From Raphanus sativus (lineage: Eukaryota > Streptophyta > Magnoliopsida > Brassicales > Brassicaceae): DNA of 64,000 nt. Made by a program: the position numbers and the translations under genes. The notes below the pieces were generated by a model. The model searched no databases, had not been told where the DNA came from, and saw only the letters and a list, made by a program, of their open reading frames with translations. Below, one piece after another: positions 10,480 through 23,041 of the stretch (position 1 is the stretch's first letter; every line of letters starts with the position of its first letter). Location: positions 45,798,908-45,862,907 of the forward strand of contig NC_079516.1 of NCBI RefSeq assembly GCF_000801105.2, given 5' to 3'.

Positions 10480-11920
10480 GGTTCTTGGATTTCTTGGATA
10501 ATTTGGAAGGCTTCTTCTTGTTTGATTGAAATTATCTGATTGTTGGAATACGTTAATAAGGTTTTAAGTTGGTGAAGAGGGGCTTTCGAAATTGGGTTTG
10601 GGAGATAAAGTGGATATTAAGGAATGGTGTAAGGTCGAACAGCAGAAGTTGGACAAAATTTGATGAAAGCTACATAATTAATTCTTTGCTGACTCTTAAG
10701 AGATACTAATAAAACAATTAAATTGCTAATAATTTCTTCTTCTTTTTTGCCGATTATTTTGTAAAAAACATTGAAGTTTCTGATAACTTTTTTTATGAGC
10801 AAAAATGTCAGTCTAGAACTCGTTTTGTACAGAAAAAATGATAGAGGACATCGGAATTTATAGCTGTTTATTAGAATTATTATTTGATTGTAGAAATAGT
10901 ATGTACAACAAAAATCAAGTCTTGCTTCGTATCAAATAGTGTAAATAGAGAGATTGAACAGAAATTGACTGGCTAAATTTATAAGATTTTCTCTAAGCTT
11001 TCGAATCCCACTAGTTATGCCTTATACTATATAGAAGATTGGTTGAAATAGTGCAACCTTTGGTAGTATTCCCGTACACGGCATGGAATAGTGGACCCAG
11101 TTCGAATAGGGAACCAATGGGAAGCCACCAAATTTTGGTATTTTTATTTATTAAAAAAAACTCAAAAATGAAGCAAAAACAAAAATGAAGCATGCTAGAG
11201 ATTAGAGATGATTATTAGAGGTGTCTTAGCTGATTTTACATACTGTTCTAAAATACTAGTTTAAGACAATCTCTAGCAACCAGTGCCAAAAAAAAAAAAA
11301 AGACAATCTCTAGCAACTTTTAGACACTGTTTACTAATAATAACTACTGTTTCGTCAGCCTCCACAATCCACATGTAACTGTGTCTAAAAAGATATTTCC
11401 TGTCAGCATAAACCGATTTATTTTCAGATAAATTCAACTTAAACCAATTTATTAACGATTTATCCGTCTTTAAATCTGGTAAACAGATAGTGACTGAACT
11501 TTGATCTCTCATCTTCTTCTAAATCTGGGTCCTGATAACAATTACTGTCCAAAGACAGAAAGAATCACTTTTCAACATCTGTTAATCTTCTTATCATTAT
11601 CTTACTGACAAAATTAGAAAAGACAGATAATATGGTCAATCTTTATTACTATTTTCTTGGCGTCAATAAAATGGTTAAATTATCCTCAAAAGTCTCCGAC
11701 AATCAGCCCGCTCTTCGATACACACATGTGTCTACAAGCTCTCCTATTCTCTTGTTCTACTTTATAGCCTTGAGACCTTTTCTGCACTTCTATCATTTCA
11801 CCTTTCATTCTTGATCCCACCAAGCCTATATTTCTCAATCAAGATTGCCTTACTCAAATCTTTCAAAGACTCAAATCTACAGAGATCTTGATCCTATTAG
11901 CCTGACTCTGGTTTCTAAAA
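10480..11920. other. Divergent intergenic region between FRA8 and the MFS gene
   Basis: The two genes are transcribed away from each other, so this 1.4-kb stretch holds both promoters. No gene or domain-bearing frame was seen. A clear oligo(A) microinsertion with an 18-bp duplication lies at 11263-11317. The 11840-11920 part is a pyrimidine-rich leader of the transporter gene. Confidence 0.6.
11263..11317. repeat. Oligo(A) microinsertion with perfect 18-bp duplication
   Basis: aagacaatctctagcaac is present at 11263-11280 and 11300-11317. The insert is 19 bp: cagtgcc followed by 12 A. One of the clearest examples of the class. Confidence 0.85.
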
Positions 11921-13633
11921 ATGGGTAGCGAGATTCATTCATCCGGCGAGACCGTACGGTTCTTGATTCATTTTTTCAATGGAAGATGGTTCATGGTGTT
12001 CGCTTCGTTCCTCATCATGGCTTGCGCTGGAGCCACTTACCTCTTCGGGACTTACTCTAAAGACATCAAATCCACGCTCGGTTACGACCAGACGACGTTG
12101 AACATGTTAGGTTTCTTCAAAGATCTGGGAGCTAACGTAGGAGTCATGTCCGGACTCATAGCCGAAGTCACCCCGACTTGGTTCGTCCTCGTCATCGGCT
12201 CCGCCATGAACTTCGTCGGTTACTTCATGATCTGGCTTACCGTAACAGGGAGAGTAGCGAAACCGAAAGTGTGGCAAATGTGTCTCTACATTTGCATCGG
12301 AGCAAACTCTCAAAACTTTGCGAACACGGGAGCTTTGGTTATTTGCGTCAAGAACTTCCCTGAGAGCAGAGGAGTCATGCTTGGTTTACTTAAAGGTTAC
12401 GTAGGGTTAAGTGGAGCGATATTCACGCAGCTTTACTTCGCTATTTACGGTAACGATTCCAAGTCTTTGATTCTGCTGATCGCTTGGCTACCTGCTCTGG
12501 TCTCCCTTGTGTTTGTGTATTCCATTAGAGAGAAGAAAGTCGTGAGGCAGAGGAACGAGATCAACGTGTTCTACAACTTCCTCTACATCTCCATCTTCTT
12601 GGCTCTCTTCCTCATGGCTATGAACATCGCCGAGAAGCAAGTTCATTTCACCAGAGCCGCTTACATCGCGAGCGCCACGATATGCTGCGTCTTGCTCTTT
12701 GTGCCTCTTACGGTCACCGTCAAGCAAGAGATCGAAGTGTGGAACATGAAGAAGCTGGAAGAGCCTAGCGAGGTCAAGATCGAGAAACCCGAAAAAGAAA
12801 CTGATGATCTCAAGGAGGGGGATGGAGAAAAGAAGGAGATGAAATCTTGTCTGTTGACGGTTTTCGATCCGCCGCCGAGAGGGGAAGACTACACGATACT
12901 ACAAGCATTGCTGAGCCTGGACATGATCATCCTATTCCTAGCGACTTTCTGCGGTTTGGGATCAAGCTTGACGGCCTTAGACAACCTAGGACAGATAGGA
13001 GAATCACTCGGCTATCCGAACCATGCGGTTAGCTCGTTTGTGTCATTGGTCAGCATATGGAACTACTTCGGTCGAGTGTTCTCCGGTTTTGTCTCTGAAT
13101 ACTTGCTCGCCAAGCATAAACTACCCCGACCGCTCATGATGACTTTAGTCCTCCTATTAAGCTGCGCGGGACATCTTCTAATCGCCTTCCCGGTGCCAGG
13201 TTCGGTATACATAGCGTCCATTCTAATGGGGTTCTCTTTCGGCGCGCAGCTTCCTTTGCTCTTTGCCATCATCTCGGAGCTCTTCGGGCTCAAGTACTTC
13301 TCTACGTTGTTCAACTGCGGACAGCTCGCTAGCCCGCTTGGATCTTACATCCTGAACGTTCGTGTCACGGGGATGCTTTACGATAGAGAGGCCATGAAGC
13401 AGTTAACGGCTCGGGGGCTAACTCGAAAAGATGTGAAAGACTTGACTTGCCTAGGGAGCCAATGCTATAAACTGCCGTTTTTGGTTTTGGCTGCGGTGAC
13501 GTTCTTTGGAGCGCTTGTGTCTTTGGGTCTAGCGATAAGGACGAGAAAGTTTTACAAAGGTGATATTTACAAGAAGTTTAGGGAGAGTCATGAGTCCGAG
13601 TCTGTAATGGTCTCTGACTCGAGAAAGTCTTGA
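11921..13633 (+). CDS. Nodulin-like major facilitator superfamily transporter
   Basis: A single uninterrupted frame of 570 aa. The N-terminal nodulin-like domain (about residues 18-265) starts 'GRWFMVFASFLIMACAGATY' and contains 'YLFGTYSKDIKSTLGYDQ'. A hydrophilic loop rich in Lys and Glu (about 275-312) separates it from a second half with several hydrophobic helices, including 'GRVFSGFVSEYLLAKHKLPR', an MFS-type loop. About twelve membrane spans can be counted by eye, so an integral membrane transporter. Plant members of this family are poorly characterised and the substrate cannot be told from sequence. It matches At2g28120 by gene order. The open frames on both strands inside it are shadows of its codon usage. 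The start is the first ATG after a stop-rich leader. Confidence 0.93.
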   Translation: MGSEIHSSGETVRFLIHFFNGRWFMVFASFLIMACAGATYLFGTYSKDIKSTLGYDQTTLNMLGFFKDLGANVGVMSGLIAEVTPTWFVLVIGSAMNFVGYFMIWLTVTGRVAKPKVWQMCLYICIGANSQNFANTGALVICVKNFPESRGVMLGLLKGYVGLSGAIFTQLYFAIYGNDSKSLILLIAWLPALVSLVFVYSIREKKVVRQRNEINVFYNFLYISIFLALFLMAMNIAEKQVHFTRAAYIASATICCVLLFVPLTVTVKQEIEVWNMKKLEEPSEVKIEKPEKETDDLKEGDGEKKEMKSCLLTVFDPPPRGEDYTILQALLSLDMIILFLATFCGLGSSLTALDNLGQIGESLGYPNHAVSSFVSLVSIWNYFGRVFSGFVSEYLLAKHKLPRPLMMTLVLLLSCAGHLLIAFPVPGSVYIASILMGFSFGAQLPLLFAIISELFGLKYFSTLFNCGQLASPLGSYILNVRVTGMLYDREAMKQLTARGLTRKDVKDLTCLGSQCYKLPFLVLAAVTFFGALVSLGLAIRTRKFYKGDIYKKFRESHESESVMVSDSRKS

Positions 13634-13838
13634 TGAGGCAGAAAAAAAAAGCTGTTCGAATTTATTTGTTTATCATTATCAGACAAATTGATTTATGTCT
13701 GTGAATAATAGATGAATAGATTTTTTTATAGAGATCCGTTTCTTTATTCTGCTTCAACGTGGTTACTTTTTCTTTAATCAATTGGCTGAAATTGTAGGAG
13801 CGTTTTTGTCATATTACATGATGCAGCGCATCCTACCA

Positions 13839-13896
13839 AGATCCGTATAGTTTTAGTTTTTTTTTTTTTTTTGGACAAAACCGAGATCCGTATAGT
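13839..13896. repeat. Oligo(T) microinsertion with 13-bp duplication
   Basis: agatccgtatagt occurs at 13839-13851 and 13884-13896. The 32-bp insert is TTTAG, a long T run and GGACAAAACCG. Confidence 0.75.
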
Positions 13897-14087
13897 CTTT
13901 ATGCATGCTATTTTGGATTTGAGTTTATCTATTAGTGTAGCAAACGTTACATCGTACAAGGCTACAAGTTGATAATACGCACTTGCGTCTGTATCACTCC
14001 CACGGTCTCACCAACTGTGTGTAACGCACGCCAGTTGGTCTTTGAATTACCTTCTTTCCCACTAGCTATTTTAGAAGACATTTTTTT

Positions 14088-14187
14088 CTTAATGACTTAT
14101 TGTTGCATCATTTTTGCCAATTCTAGTTAATAAAGTTCTTTTTTTCTCTTAATGACATATTGTTACATCATTTTTTTGCCAATTCTA
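14088..14187. repeat. Two-copy tandem duplication, 60-bp period
   Basis: A segment of about 40 bp beginning cttaatgac and ending gccaattcta occurs at 14088-14125 and 14148-14187 with a few substitutions and a T-run length difference. Confidence 0.7.
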
Positions 14188-14843
14188 ATATAAGTTATTC
14201 CGTAGAAGTTGAATATTGAACTAATAAAGTCAAATTGCCACGAAAAAATCATCTCTCTTTTAAGATAAGGTTGTCCAGTTTGACTTAGGTTGTGTGGATG
14301 GAGACTCACTCCAGCATATTGAGGTTCATGTGTGTATCTTTGTCAACTGTTCTACGTATTTCTTCTATTGACAAACTTTGCAAGTGGGTAACTAGAAGAA
14401 ATTATTCACTTGCAAAAAAAAATTGTTTTCTTTTTCTTTTGTCATGTGTAACGTGATCGCCCATGATGATCAAAATGTGTTTCTGTAGTCTTTTTAGTTT
14501 CCAAAGGGTTTTTTATTGTTGGTATTTTGTGAAATTTCAATCTATCAATCAAAGTAAAAATTCTACCAGGAATATAGATCTAGGCAGCTCAAATAAAGGT
14601 AGCTCAACTGATTCATGGTAAGAGTTAGACATAGTAAATCCATGGAGGTCACTCTTTAAGGCACAAAATGGATAAATATCGTGGTAATCGCATAAATCGA
14701 AAACTGCTTGAATCGAACTCAAAAGACCCCCACAAGAAGAAAAAAAATGGGCATAAGTTATTTCGTCCAAACCAGCTTGCGATGGTCAAATTTGGGCTTG
14801 GTCCACCGGCCAAGGCTTATTTTAACATCTCTACTATGTAGAT

Positions 14844-15606
<763 letters not shown>

Positions 15607-15871
15607 TATGTAGATCACTATTCCAAACCAAACCAAAAATCAAAAGAAAAATAACCTAACCGAAATCAACCCGAGTTTACAAAAAAAGAAACAGAAAAAG
15701 AACTTTGAAAAAATAGAATCAAGCCGAATCTTCGGACATCCATCCGAAATTGGTTTTGGTCTTCCATTAGGGCAGAACTGCCTTCCCTTTTTTCAATTAC
15801 TACCTTCACTTACATTCGCGCTTCCCTAAAGTTTCAGAGGGTTTTGGTCTCTCGACGAAGAAGAAGAAACG

Positions 15872-18299
15872 ATGAATATGGACGGGCCTCTTGATTTCGA
15901 GAACGAAGATCCTCTTGTTAACCCTCCACCATCTGCTGAGAAAAGGTCTTATCCTAGATCCCATAATTCTCATGTTTTTTTCTTGTCATTGGTAGACTTT
16001 AGGGTCATTTGTTGCTTCTTGTTTAGGGTTAATGGGCAAAGTAAAGGCTCAACCTTTGTGCCTAATGCTCTTAATAAAGCTCTCAACTTTGTGGTGTTTG
16101 TTTCTCTTTGACTTGTGTCTGTCACACGCAGGAAGAAAGTGATTGAGTTAGATGATCTTGTCTCCGATTTCTACAAAGAGAAGAGCAAACTCATAGACAA
16201 ACGAAACAGGAAACGCAAAGCCTCCTCTAAGCTTTACGATTCTGATGATGATGATGACAAACATGGCCAACAAACTTTGCTCTCCATTGTTGATAACTGT
16301 CGTAATCAGGCATGAAATGTTTGTTAAATTCATCACATTCTTAATAAGTTTTTCTTTTTTCTTATCATATAATATCTGTTTGGTGATTCCATGTTTTCAG
16401 ATGAATGAGATATGCAGCGAAGAAGATATCCAAGAGTGGGGTTTATCTATGTTTGGAGATCAGGTTAGTAGCTGCTTCTTTTATTCCCAATGTTTCAGAG
16501 TAATTGATATAGTTTGTTAATAGTTATTTTCTTTGATGTTTTTATATTATAACAGAGAGCTCCAACGCATTCACTGCTTGCTGATCTCGACAACTGCTAC
16601 TTGTTGAAAGAGTTTATGAGTAGTCAGCTAAACTCGGTGGTCGATCTTAATCCAGATAACGGTTAGTTTTCTAATTGCCTTTAGTTGATTTTCCTTAATA
16701 TCTTCGGGATTAAAGTATGTACAAATCCAGGAACCGCATTTCTTGAGGGGTTACTGGTTAACGGCTGGCTCACAAAACTGATCTTGACGTGTGCACGTGT
16801 GGAAACAATCATATGCAAATGGTCGCTTGATATGTGTATGTCCTTTATCTCTTTTCTTCAAGTTTCTTTTCATTAGAGGTTTTGGCTCACCCAATGCTCT
16901 TCGATTTTATCAGTGTTGTATTCACCAAAAGAAGACCTAAGGTCTTCTGCTTGTGACTTCTGGTGTTCCATACTCTTATCACATAACGAGGTGACCACTA
17001 TCTACCTTTTTCCTTTTACCTGAGCTTCCCTAGTTCAATGTATTATGTTTCCAGACTGAAACTAACTCCTTGGATGATTTTAATCAGGTTAATGGAGCTC
17101 CTGTTGAGATCCAATGGCTTCCTAACTATCAGATAATTAAAGAAGCTCTTGAATCATATGGGTTCAGAACTAATTCATCACAAAATGCTGAACTACCTGA
17201 AGCAGGTGAGTTTCTTGTTGCTCTCTCCTTTTTTGGTTTTTATTATCATAGATAGAGACTATATCATCTACTAACTTTTGTGCTTGAAGATTCCAAGTCT
17301 CAAGGTCCTCCTCAGAATATCAGAGCTTGGCTCAAATTCGTCTCTGCTTGCTGTCAGATTAGGTTTGTGACGCAAAAACAGATAACAAAAACGTTCTCCA
17401 TGCACCATACATTTTTAAAATACTAATAATGCCTTCTCTGTTGATTCAGGTGTAAAAGGTCTATTTTCAACGCATCTCAACTTGAACAAATAGCCGGAAT
17501 CCTTGTTTGGCTGCTCTTAGATCGCGGTCTTCAAGGTCTTTCGCTTCTCCTACAAGAATGCTTGATATCTGTTACTGAATCCTTCAAAGATGGAGAGTGG
17601 GTTTCAAGCTGCAAGAACATAGCAAACTCTCTTGCTTCCAGGTTCGGCCTCCTCTTCTTTACTTATCATGTATGTATGTAAATCAAATCAAATCACACAG
17701 TTGCTTCTCTGGTTTTTGGATTTCATTTTTCAGAGTAGCTCAAGACATGAACTGTTTGAGGATAGTGGAATCTGTATCAGGTGTTGATGCTCGAAGCAAG
17801 CGTTTGAGAAGTACCATCGCCAATCAAATGCTTGTTGTTTTACTTGATCATAAGGTAAACAGTTCACATAATAATACCACCAGAAAGTTAAGACTGTAAG
17901 TCAAAGGCGTTTATACATATGCTCTGGTCTTTGGTTCTCTCAGGAGAGCGACGAGAATCTGATGAGCTCGCTGATGTCTATCAATCTGAAGGAGAAGAGT
18001 TGCAACCTTTTCAGAACGTACATGCTGTTGGTTTTGGCAGAGAACTGGCTCTTGTCCAGTAAACTGGTTGAGGAGAAGCCAGTTTTGAGAGACATGTGGG
18101 CTGTGTTTCTCAGAAACTGTTTCAGTCAGATCAATAGCACCGATCTTCGGCCTTTTGCATCAAAGGTGAGTAGAAAGCAGACTTAAAAAAACTTGTCTTC
18201 TTTTACTTTGATCCTAGTCTTTAATCTCTGTTTTGTTGGTTATTAACACAGGTTCGTACTAAAGCCTCGTATCTTCTTCAAGGATGCAGAAGCGATTGA
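15872..18299 (+). CDS. Plant protein of unknown function, At2g28130-like, 12 exons
   Basis: Exons 15872-15945, 16132-16309, 16401-16463, 16556-16661, 16731-16835, 16914-16990, 17055-17205, 17290-17362, 17450-17641, 17734-17854, 17944-18165 and 18252-18299 join in frame to 469 aa. I recognise no catalytic domain. The N-terminus is acidic and Pro-rich; a basic stretch (DKRNRKRKASSK, about residue 55) precedes an Asp run and looks like a nuclear-localisation signal. The rest is helical and Leu-rich, with 'LVWLLLDRGLQGLSLLLQEC' in exon 9, and ends 'LLQGCRSD'. The splice after exon 2 appears to use a GC donor (CAG|GCATGA), needed to keep frame into exon 3. Gene order matches At2g28130. Multi-exon conservation argues for a real gene; no function is claimed. 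Confidence 0.88.
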
Positions 18300-18910
18300 A
18301 GTGGTAAAACCTGTAACGTTAGCACTTACCAGCAAGTCTCCAAAGTGAAATTTAGTTAGTGTTAGGTTTTGGTTTTTAGCTTTAGTTTAACTCTTTTAAC
18401 ACTGAAAGAAACTAAATTGTAGAACCCTCTATTAAGCTTTCTTTTTTGCCCATGTCTTGGGGGTAGGAGAAAAATCTACCCTTGTGTCATTGATGAATTT
18501 GGGTTATGTTACCAAATCTAATACTACAAACTCATTGAGTGGTACTACTGTTGTAAGTTTATTATGTTAGCTGATAGTCGTCTAATGAATATTTTAAGTG
18601 CTAATTCAGGCTCATTAATTCGGTATTAAACTGATTAATTTTGTCGGCCGTTTTGATAATTGGCCACCTAACTGACTAGCTTTTACTCCAATGATGATGG
18701 GACTTGTAACAATACTCTAATCAAATGGTGATTATATAAGAGGCTTTCACTTTCACATATTTCAATCGGCTTCAATATTTGTGCTGTATATTTTCGCTTT
18801 TTAGAAATTTAAAGATCGAAATTGAAAAAAGAAGGATAGATAACTAATGTATTGTGTTGAAAACATGCATATACGTGAAGTGTATATAATGATAACTAAT
18901 GCATAACTCT

Positions 18911-18951
18911 AGCTGCGGTTGTTTTTTTTTTGTTCAACAGCTGCGGTTGTT
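18911..18951. repeat. Oligo(T) microinsertion with 13-bp duplication
   Basis: agctgcggttgtt occurs at 18911-18923 and 18939-18951. The 15-bp insert is eight T followed by gttcaac. Confidence 0.8.
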
Positions 18952-21892
18952 GTTTACAAATGCAAATACACAATCAATAAATGGGGTCAATGTGCACAAT
19001 AGAAAATATAGGGGGCAATAAATGATAAGTCCTATTCTTGCTTGCTTGTAAGTTGTAATAATAACACAAAACATAATGGGCACCGTTGGGATGGGACGTA
19101 AAGGACTTTTTAGTTACTCCTAAGTTTTTCCCCCTTTTGATATGTGCGATTTCTTTTCCCTGTCTTTTTATTTAACCCACCAACATTAGATTCTTTCACT
19201 CCCACATCAAGCATCTATTACGCCGGTTTCATATCTTGGTAACATGATTTAGAGCTCTATTAAAGTAAGTAACTAATGATGATTAAATCTTTTTTTTTGT
19301 CAAACGATATACACTATGCAAATTTGAAATTTAATACAATACCCATTTAAACGGAATTAATTTGGAGAAGAGACTGAGACATGCGAATAAGCACAAAAGG
19401 GAAGATGTTAGGTTATCAGTATCCTCCTTTAGCTGACCAACTTTTCTCCATCCATGATTCCATGTTCACATCACACACACACACACACAGTATTATATAA
19501 ATACTTTTGAATACGAGTACTTATCGCACGTATGTGTGAATTCACATGAAGCAAAGACAACTGCGTACGTGTGGATATGTCTGATCGACGTCAACTATTG
19601 GAAATATGTTTCAGAATGAAGCAATAAATTCATTTCGGGAAATGTTTTTAGGGAAGGGTCCCCCATTGCCATTGGAAGTTTGTATAATTCTAGACTAGGC
19701 CCTGGCGACAACTATGGCATTGATTGATAGAACCGATAATAGAAAATCAGTATTTTGCATAGACAATAGTATGTTTTTATAAATGTAGTTAATAAAGTGA
19801 TTGGAATAACAATAAATAATTTATATATTTTTAAAATGTAAATTTGACATATTTCATGTAGAATAAAAAATCATATAAAAACATGAATATCTTTATTTAA
19901 TATATAATTATTTAAGTAAAATATTTAAATAAACATATATTGGTTAGTTAAAGAGTAAGAAATAAATCATGTATGAAAAAATCCATTAAAAATGTAGAAT
20001 GACAGTTTTGATATGATATTAAATAAATATTTTTGCATCTTCTAAATGCTATTCCAAATATTTTTTTTAAATTACTATTAGTTTAATAATAAGTAATATA
20101 ATGCTTATGGTAATATTCTGTCAATCAAAGCATAGGTGTATGGAAAATTAGAAATGAGTAGTGGCCACAACTCATACACATTTTGATATAGTAAGAGCTA
20201 ACTCGGACAACCATCCAGGATCTGATCTAGAGGAAAAATCACCTAAGCCATTGATTAATGGATCCAAATTAGATAAGTATATTGTTTAAAAAAAAAATAT
20301 TAATACTTATAAACATGCAGAGTTTTTAAGTTAAATATTAGTTACTGGAAATTTTTAGTTAGAATAATGTTATTGGACTTTCCAACAATTTAAAAATTTA
20401 TTAATGTTAAATATATGATTAATAATTAATAGTAGATTTATAGTTAAAATTTAAAGTTCTAACCAAAACTTAACCGCAAACTGATTTTCCTCTTGTTCTA
20501 ATTTATCATTTTATGTTTTGCAAAACTTTTTTATTTATCCAAAATTTTCATTTTCCTTCTTATCTTTTGATTATATAATTTAGTTTCTATTGACCATTTG
20601 AATGTTACCACAAATGAAATAATATTTTCGAAACTGAAATTGATAAAGAATTAGTTGCGGTCTATCATATCACAGAAAATATCAGATAAGTTGGTTATGT
20701 TATTAATTGAGTCTACTATGGTTGAAATACTTGGCTATATAAGTTTAACGGATGAATTTTACAAAACTAAATGCAAAACGATCCATATTCAATAATAAGC
20801 GTCCTATATATTTTATAAATAATTTATAAAGGGGCATATTTTTAAATTTGGCTTTGGACAGTAGAAAACGTTAGACCTGCATTGCAACCATCTTAAATTA
20901 ATATTGGAGAAAAGACTAAATTCACATTTATAAGGAAAAAGTAAATGGGACCGTTTTATTTTGTAGTATATAAGATGAAAGTTATTCTTGCTAACAAACC
21001 TAACCAGATTATGACTGTATAGAAACTTTAGTATATAGTATCAGTTGGTGAAAATCATTGTTATTGGTGAGATATTGTTTTCATTCTCTCTTTTCTTATA
21101 TAAAAACATCCTCTTAATTAAACATATAAGATCAGGTCCAGACTTTTAGAGAAGGAAATAGTATTTTTTTCTGTCTAAAGATTTTATTACCAAACTGAAC
21201 AACATTATGATACATTGACGATTACTAAGCCGGTAGTAAACACAACTTCGGAAACAATAAGCCAAACAAGGGAATGAGGGAACCAACGCTTCAACCAACA
21301 GAGAAATGAGGATAATATCAAAAATATACAAACAAACTACCCAAAAGCTTTGAAGAACAAAAGAAGCTCAAGAAATCACCCGAATAGTTGGAAAAGAGCA
21401 GCAAGCGCTGGACAAACGTTCCAATGGCCTCATCCAAAAACGAAGAAGAATCAATACAGGAAATAAACCACGAGAAATACACTCAAAATCACTGAATAGT
21501 CTGAAGATAAACCCAGGAACGAAAACCAACTCCCAAAATACCTAATTTCCAACCTGAATAGTCTAAAATCAGACAAAATGCAATAGTATAACTATGAATT
21601 ATTTTTAAAATTCACAGTCTAGTCTTGTTAGTATATATGTAGCTACACTGGTCGCAGAAAGATCCGATGGTGATACAATCGTATAAGAGGATACGAGACT
21701 ATTTAGGTCTTACTAGAGACAATTTTTGCTAAGGAACAAAATACAATAGCAGTTGTTATGACTTATGATGGCTGAACCGAAACATACATATTTTTACTAA
21801 ACTTGAAACAGATACCATTAGTTTGATTTAGTCTCTTAATTATTGCAACTAAAATTCTCCACTTCTCTCCAATCCAGACCGAAGAAGACCAT

Positions 21893-21914
21893 GTTATAAC
21901 CCATGGGTTATAAC
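21893..21914. promoter_or_regulatory. Perfect 22-bp palindrome upstream of the DUF1635 gene
   Basis: The half-site GTTATAACCCA is followed directly by its reverse complement. It sits about 360 bp upstream of the start codon and overlaps the first of two copies of GTTATAACTTATAACTA (21907-21923 and 22182-22198). A protein-binding role is possible but unproven. Confidence 0.4.
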
Positions 21915-22110
21915 TTATAACTACTTTACTGTCCAGTCAAATAGCGATCAAGAATCATTATTACCGTTAACGCGTTTTTCTGTTTTGTTTTTGTTGTAAA
22001 AACTAAAAAAAGGGAAGAAAAAGTCAATAAAGATTCTCTTTAATGGAAAAAAGGATCAGACATTTTTGTCTCGAGCCCTTGTGACTTGTCTAAAACACCC
22101 ACTAAATTAA

Positions 22111-22168
22111 GTTAAATTAAATTAAATTAAATTAAACCAGTGCAAATCAAATCAAATCAAATCAAATC
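22111..22168. repeat. Two adjacent pentanucleotide microsatellites
   Basis: About five units of TTAAA (22111-22136) are followed by about five units of AAATC (22144-22168). They lie 110-165 bp upstream of the DUF1635 start codon. Confidence 0.9.
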
Positions 22169-22275
22169 TATTCTATATTTTGTTATAACTTATAACTATG
22201 ACAACATACACTATAAACTCATCATAACGCACATATAAGTTTCTCACTCACTCTAGAACTGATTCATTGAAGAAG

Positions 22276-23041
22276 ATGGAGAGACAACAGAATTATCTAC
22301 TTAGCTGTGTTCCCCAAAACCAGTGTGGTATAAAGGTAAATGAAACACAATTCTACATTCTTCTTCAAGAGTTTAATTCACTTTCTTTTTCTATTTTTGA
22401 GTGTTTCACATTCAGTTCTCTCCTAACTCATGTTTTATTTTTGTGAGCAGACAATAGAAGAGTTAAGACATTCGCTTCTCCACACAAGAGTGGAGTTAGA
22501 GCAAACAATAAGGGTAGCCCAAGAAGAACTCAATACCAAAGACAACCACATAATGCAGCTGAAAGATCTCCTCAACAAAACTATTAAAGAGAAAGATGAA
22601 GCGCAAGAGAGATACAAGAAGCTTCTTCTCGACAAAAACTTCATCCTTCAACACCAAACTCTAGATGAACAAGACCCACACATCAGTGGGTTTCCTTCAT
22701 CCGACGGTGAGGAAAGCATCGTCTCATCATCTTTCGAACCGCCGATGCAAATTGAGTTAGATTTTCCTGAGAGGACATTACCGGAGAGAGGGAAGCTTTT
22801 AAATGCGGTTTTGAAGGCAGGGCCTCTGCTTCAGACTCTGCTTTTGGCTGGACAGCTTCCACAGTGGCGTTATCCACCACCGCAGCTAGAGTCATTCGAA
22901 ATTCCACCGGTGATTATTCCTGAAGCAACAACACCATCGTCACAAAATAGCTGTGGGAGTAATCTAAACCGGAAGAGGGTTCACTGCGACGATTCTAGTT
23001 CCAAAAGAGAGACCAAGTACCAAAGACTTCTCTTTCCTTGA
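22276..23041 (+). CDS. DUF1635 family protein (At2g28140-like)
   Basis: Two exons, 22276-22335 and 22451-23041, join in frame (AAG|GTAAAT donor, GAGCAG acceptor) to 216 aa. Residues about 21-90 form a coiled coil (ELRHSLLHTRVELEQTIRVA, then LKDLLNKTIKEKDEAQERYK). A variable Ser/Glu-rich stretch follows, then a conserved hydrophobic segment 'LLNAVLKAGPLLQTLLLAGQ' and 'LPQWRYPPP', which mark the plant-specific DUF1635 family. The tail is basic ('NRKRVHCDDSSSKRETKYQR'), suggesting nuclear localisation. Molecular function is unknown. Neighbours match At2g28140 by gene order. The start follows an A-rich leader (gaagaag ATG) with no competing upstream ATG in frame. Confidence 0.9.

Larger units (their letters stand above)
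13634..14843. other. Intergenic, 3' flank of the MFS gene
   Basis: AT-rich sequence with no supported gene. It contains an oligo(T) microinsertion (13839-13896) and a 60-bp-period tandem duplication (14088-14187). The remainder up to the hAT element at 14844 shows nothing recognisable. Confidence 0.55.
18300..22275. other. Intergenic, 4 kb
   Basis: AT-rich spacer with no supported gene. It holds an oligo(T) microinsertion (18911-18951) and a short CA repeat near 19475-19489. The last 400 bp, upstream of the DUF1635 gene, contain a perfect 22-bp palindrome (21893-21914), a repeated 17-mer and pentanucleotide microsatellites. Bases 21130-21600 are less AT-rich and may be a relic of a transcribed sequence, but I could not assign them. 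Confidence 0.5.

Noticed and set aside
12107..13314. Several open frames of 60-83 aa within the MFS gene
   Set aside because: They overlap a well-supported 570-aa frame, have no family features, and reflect its codon composition.
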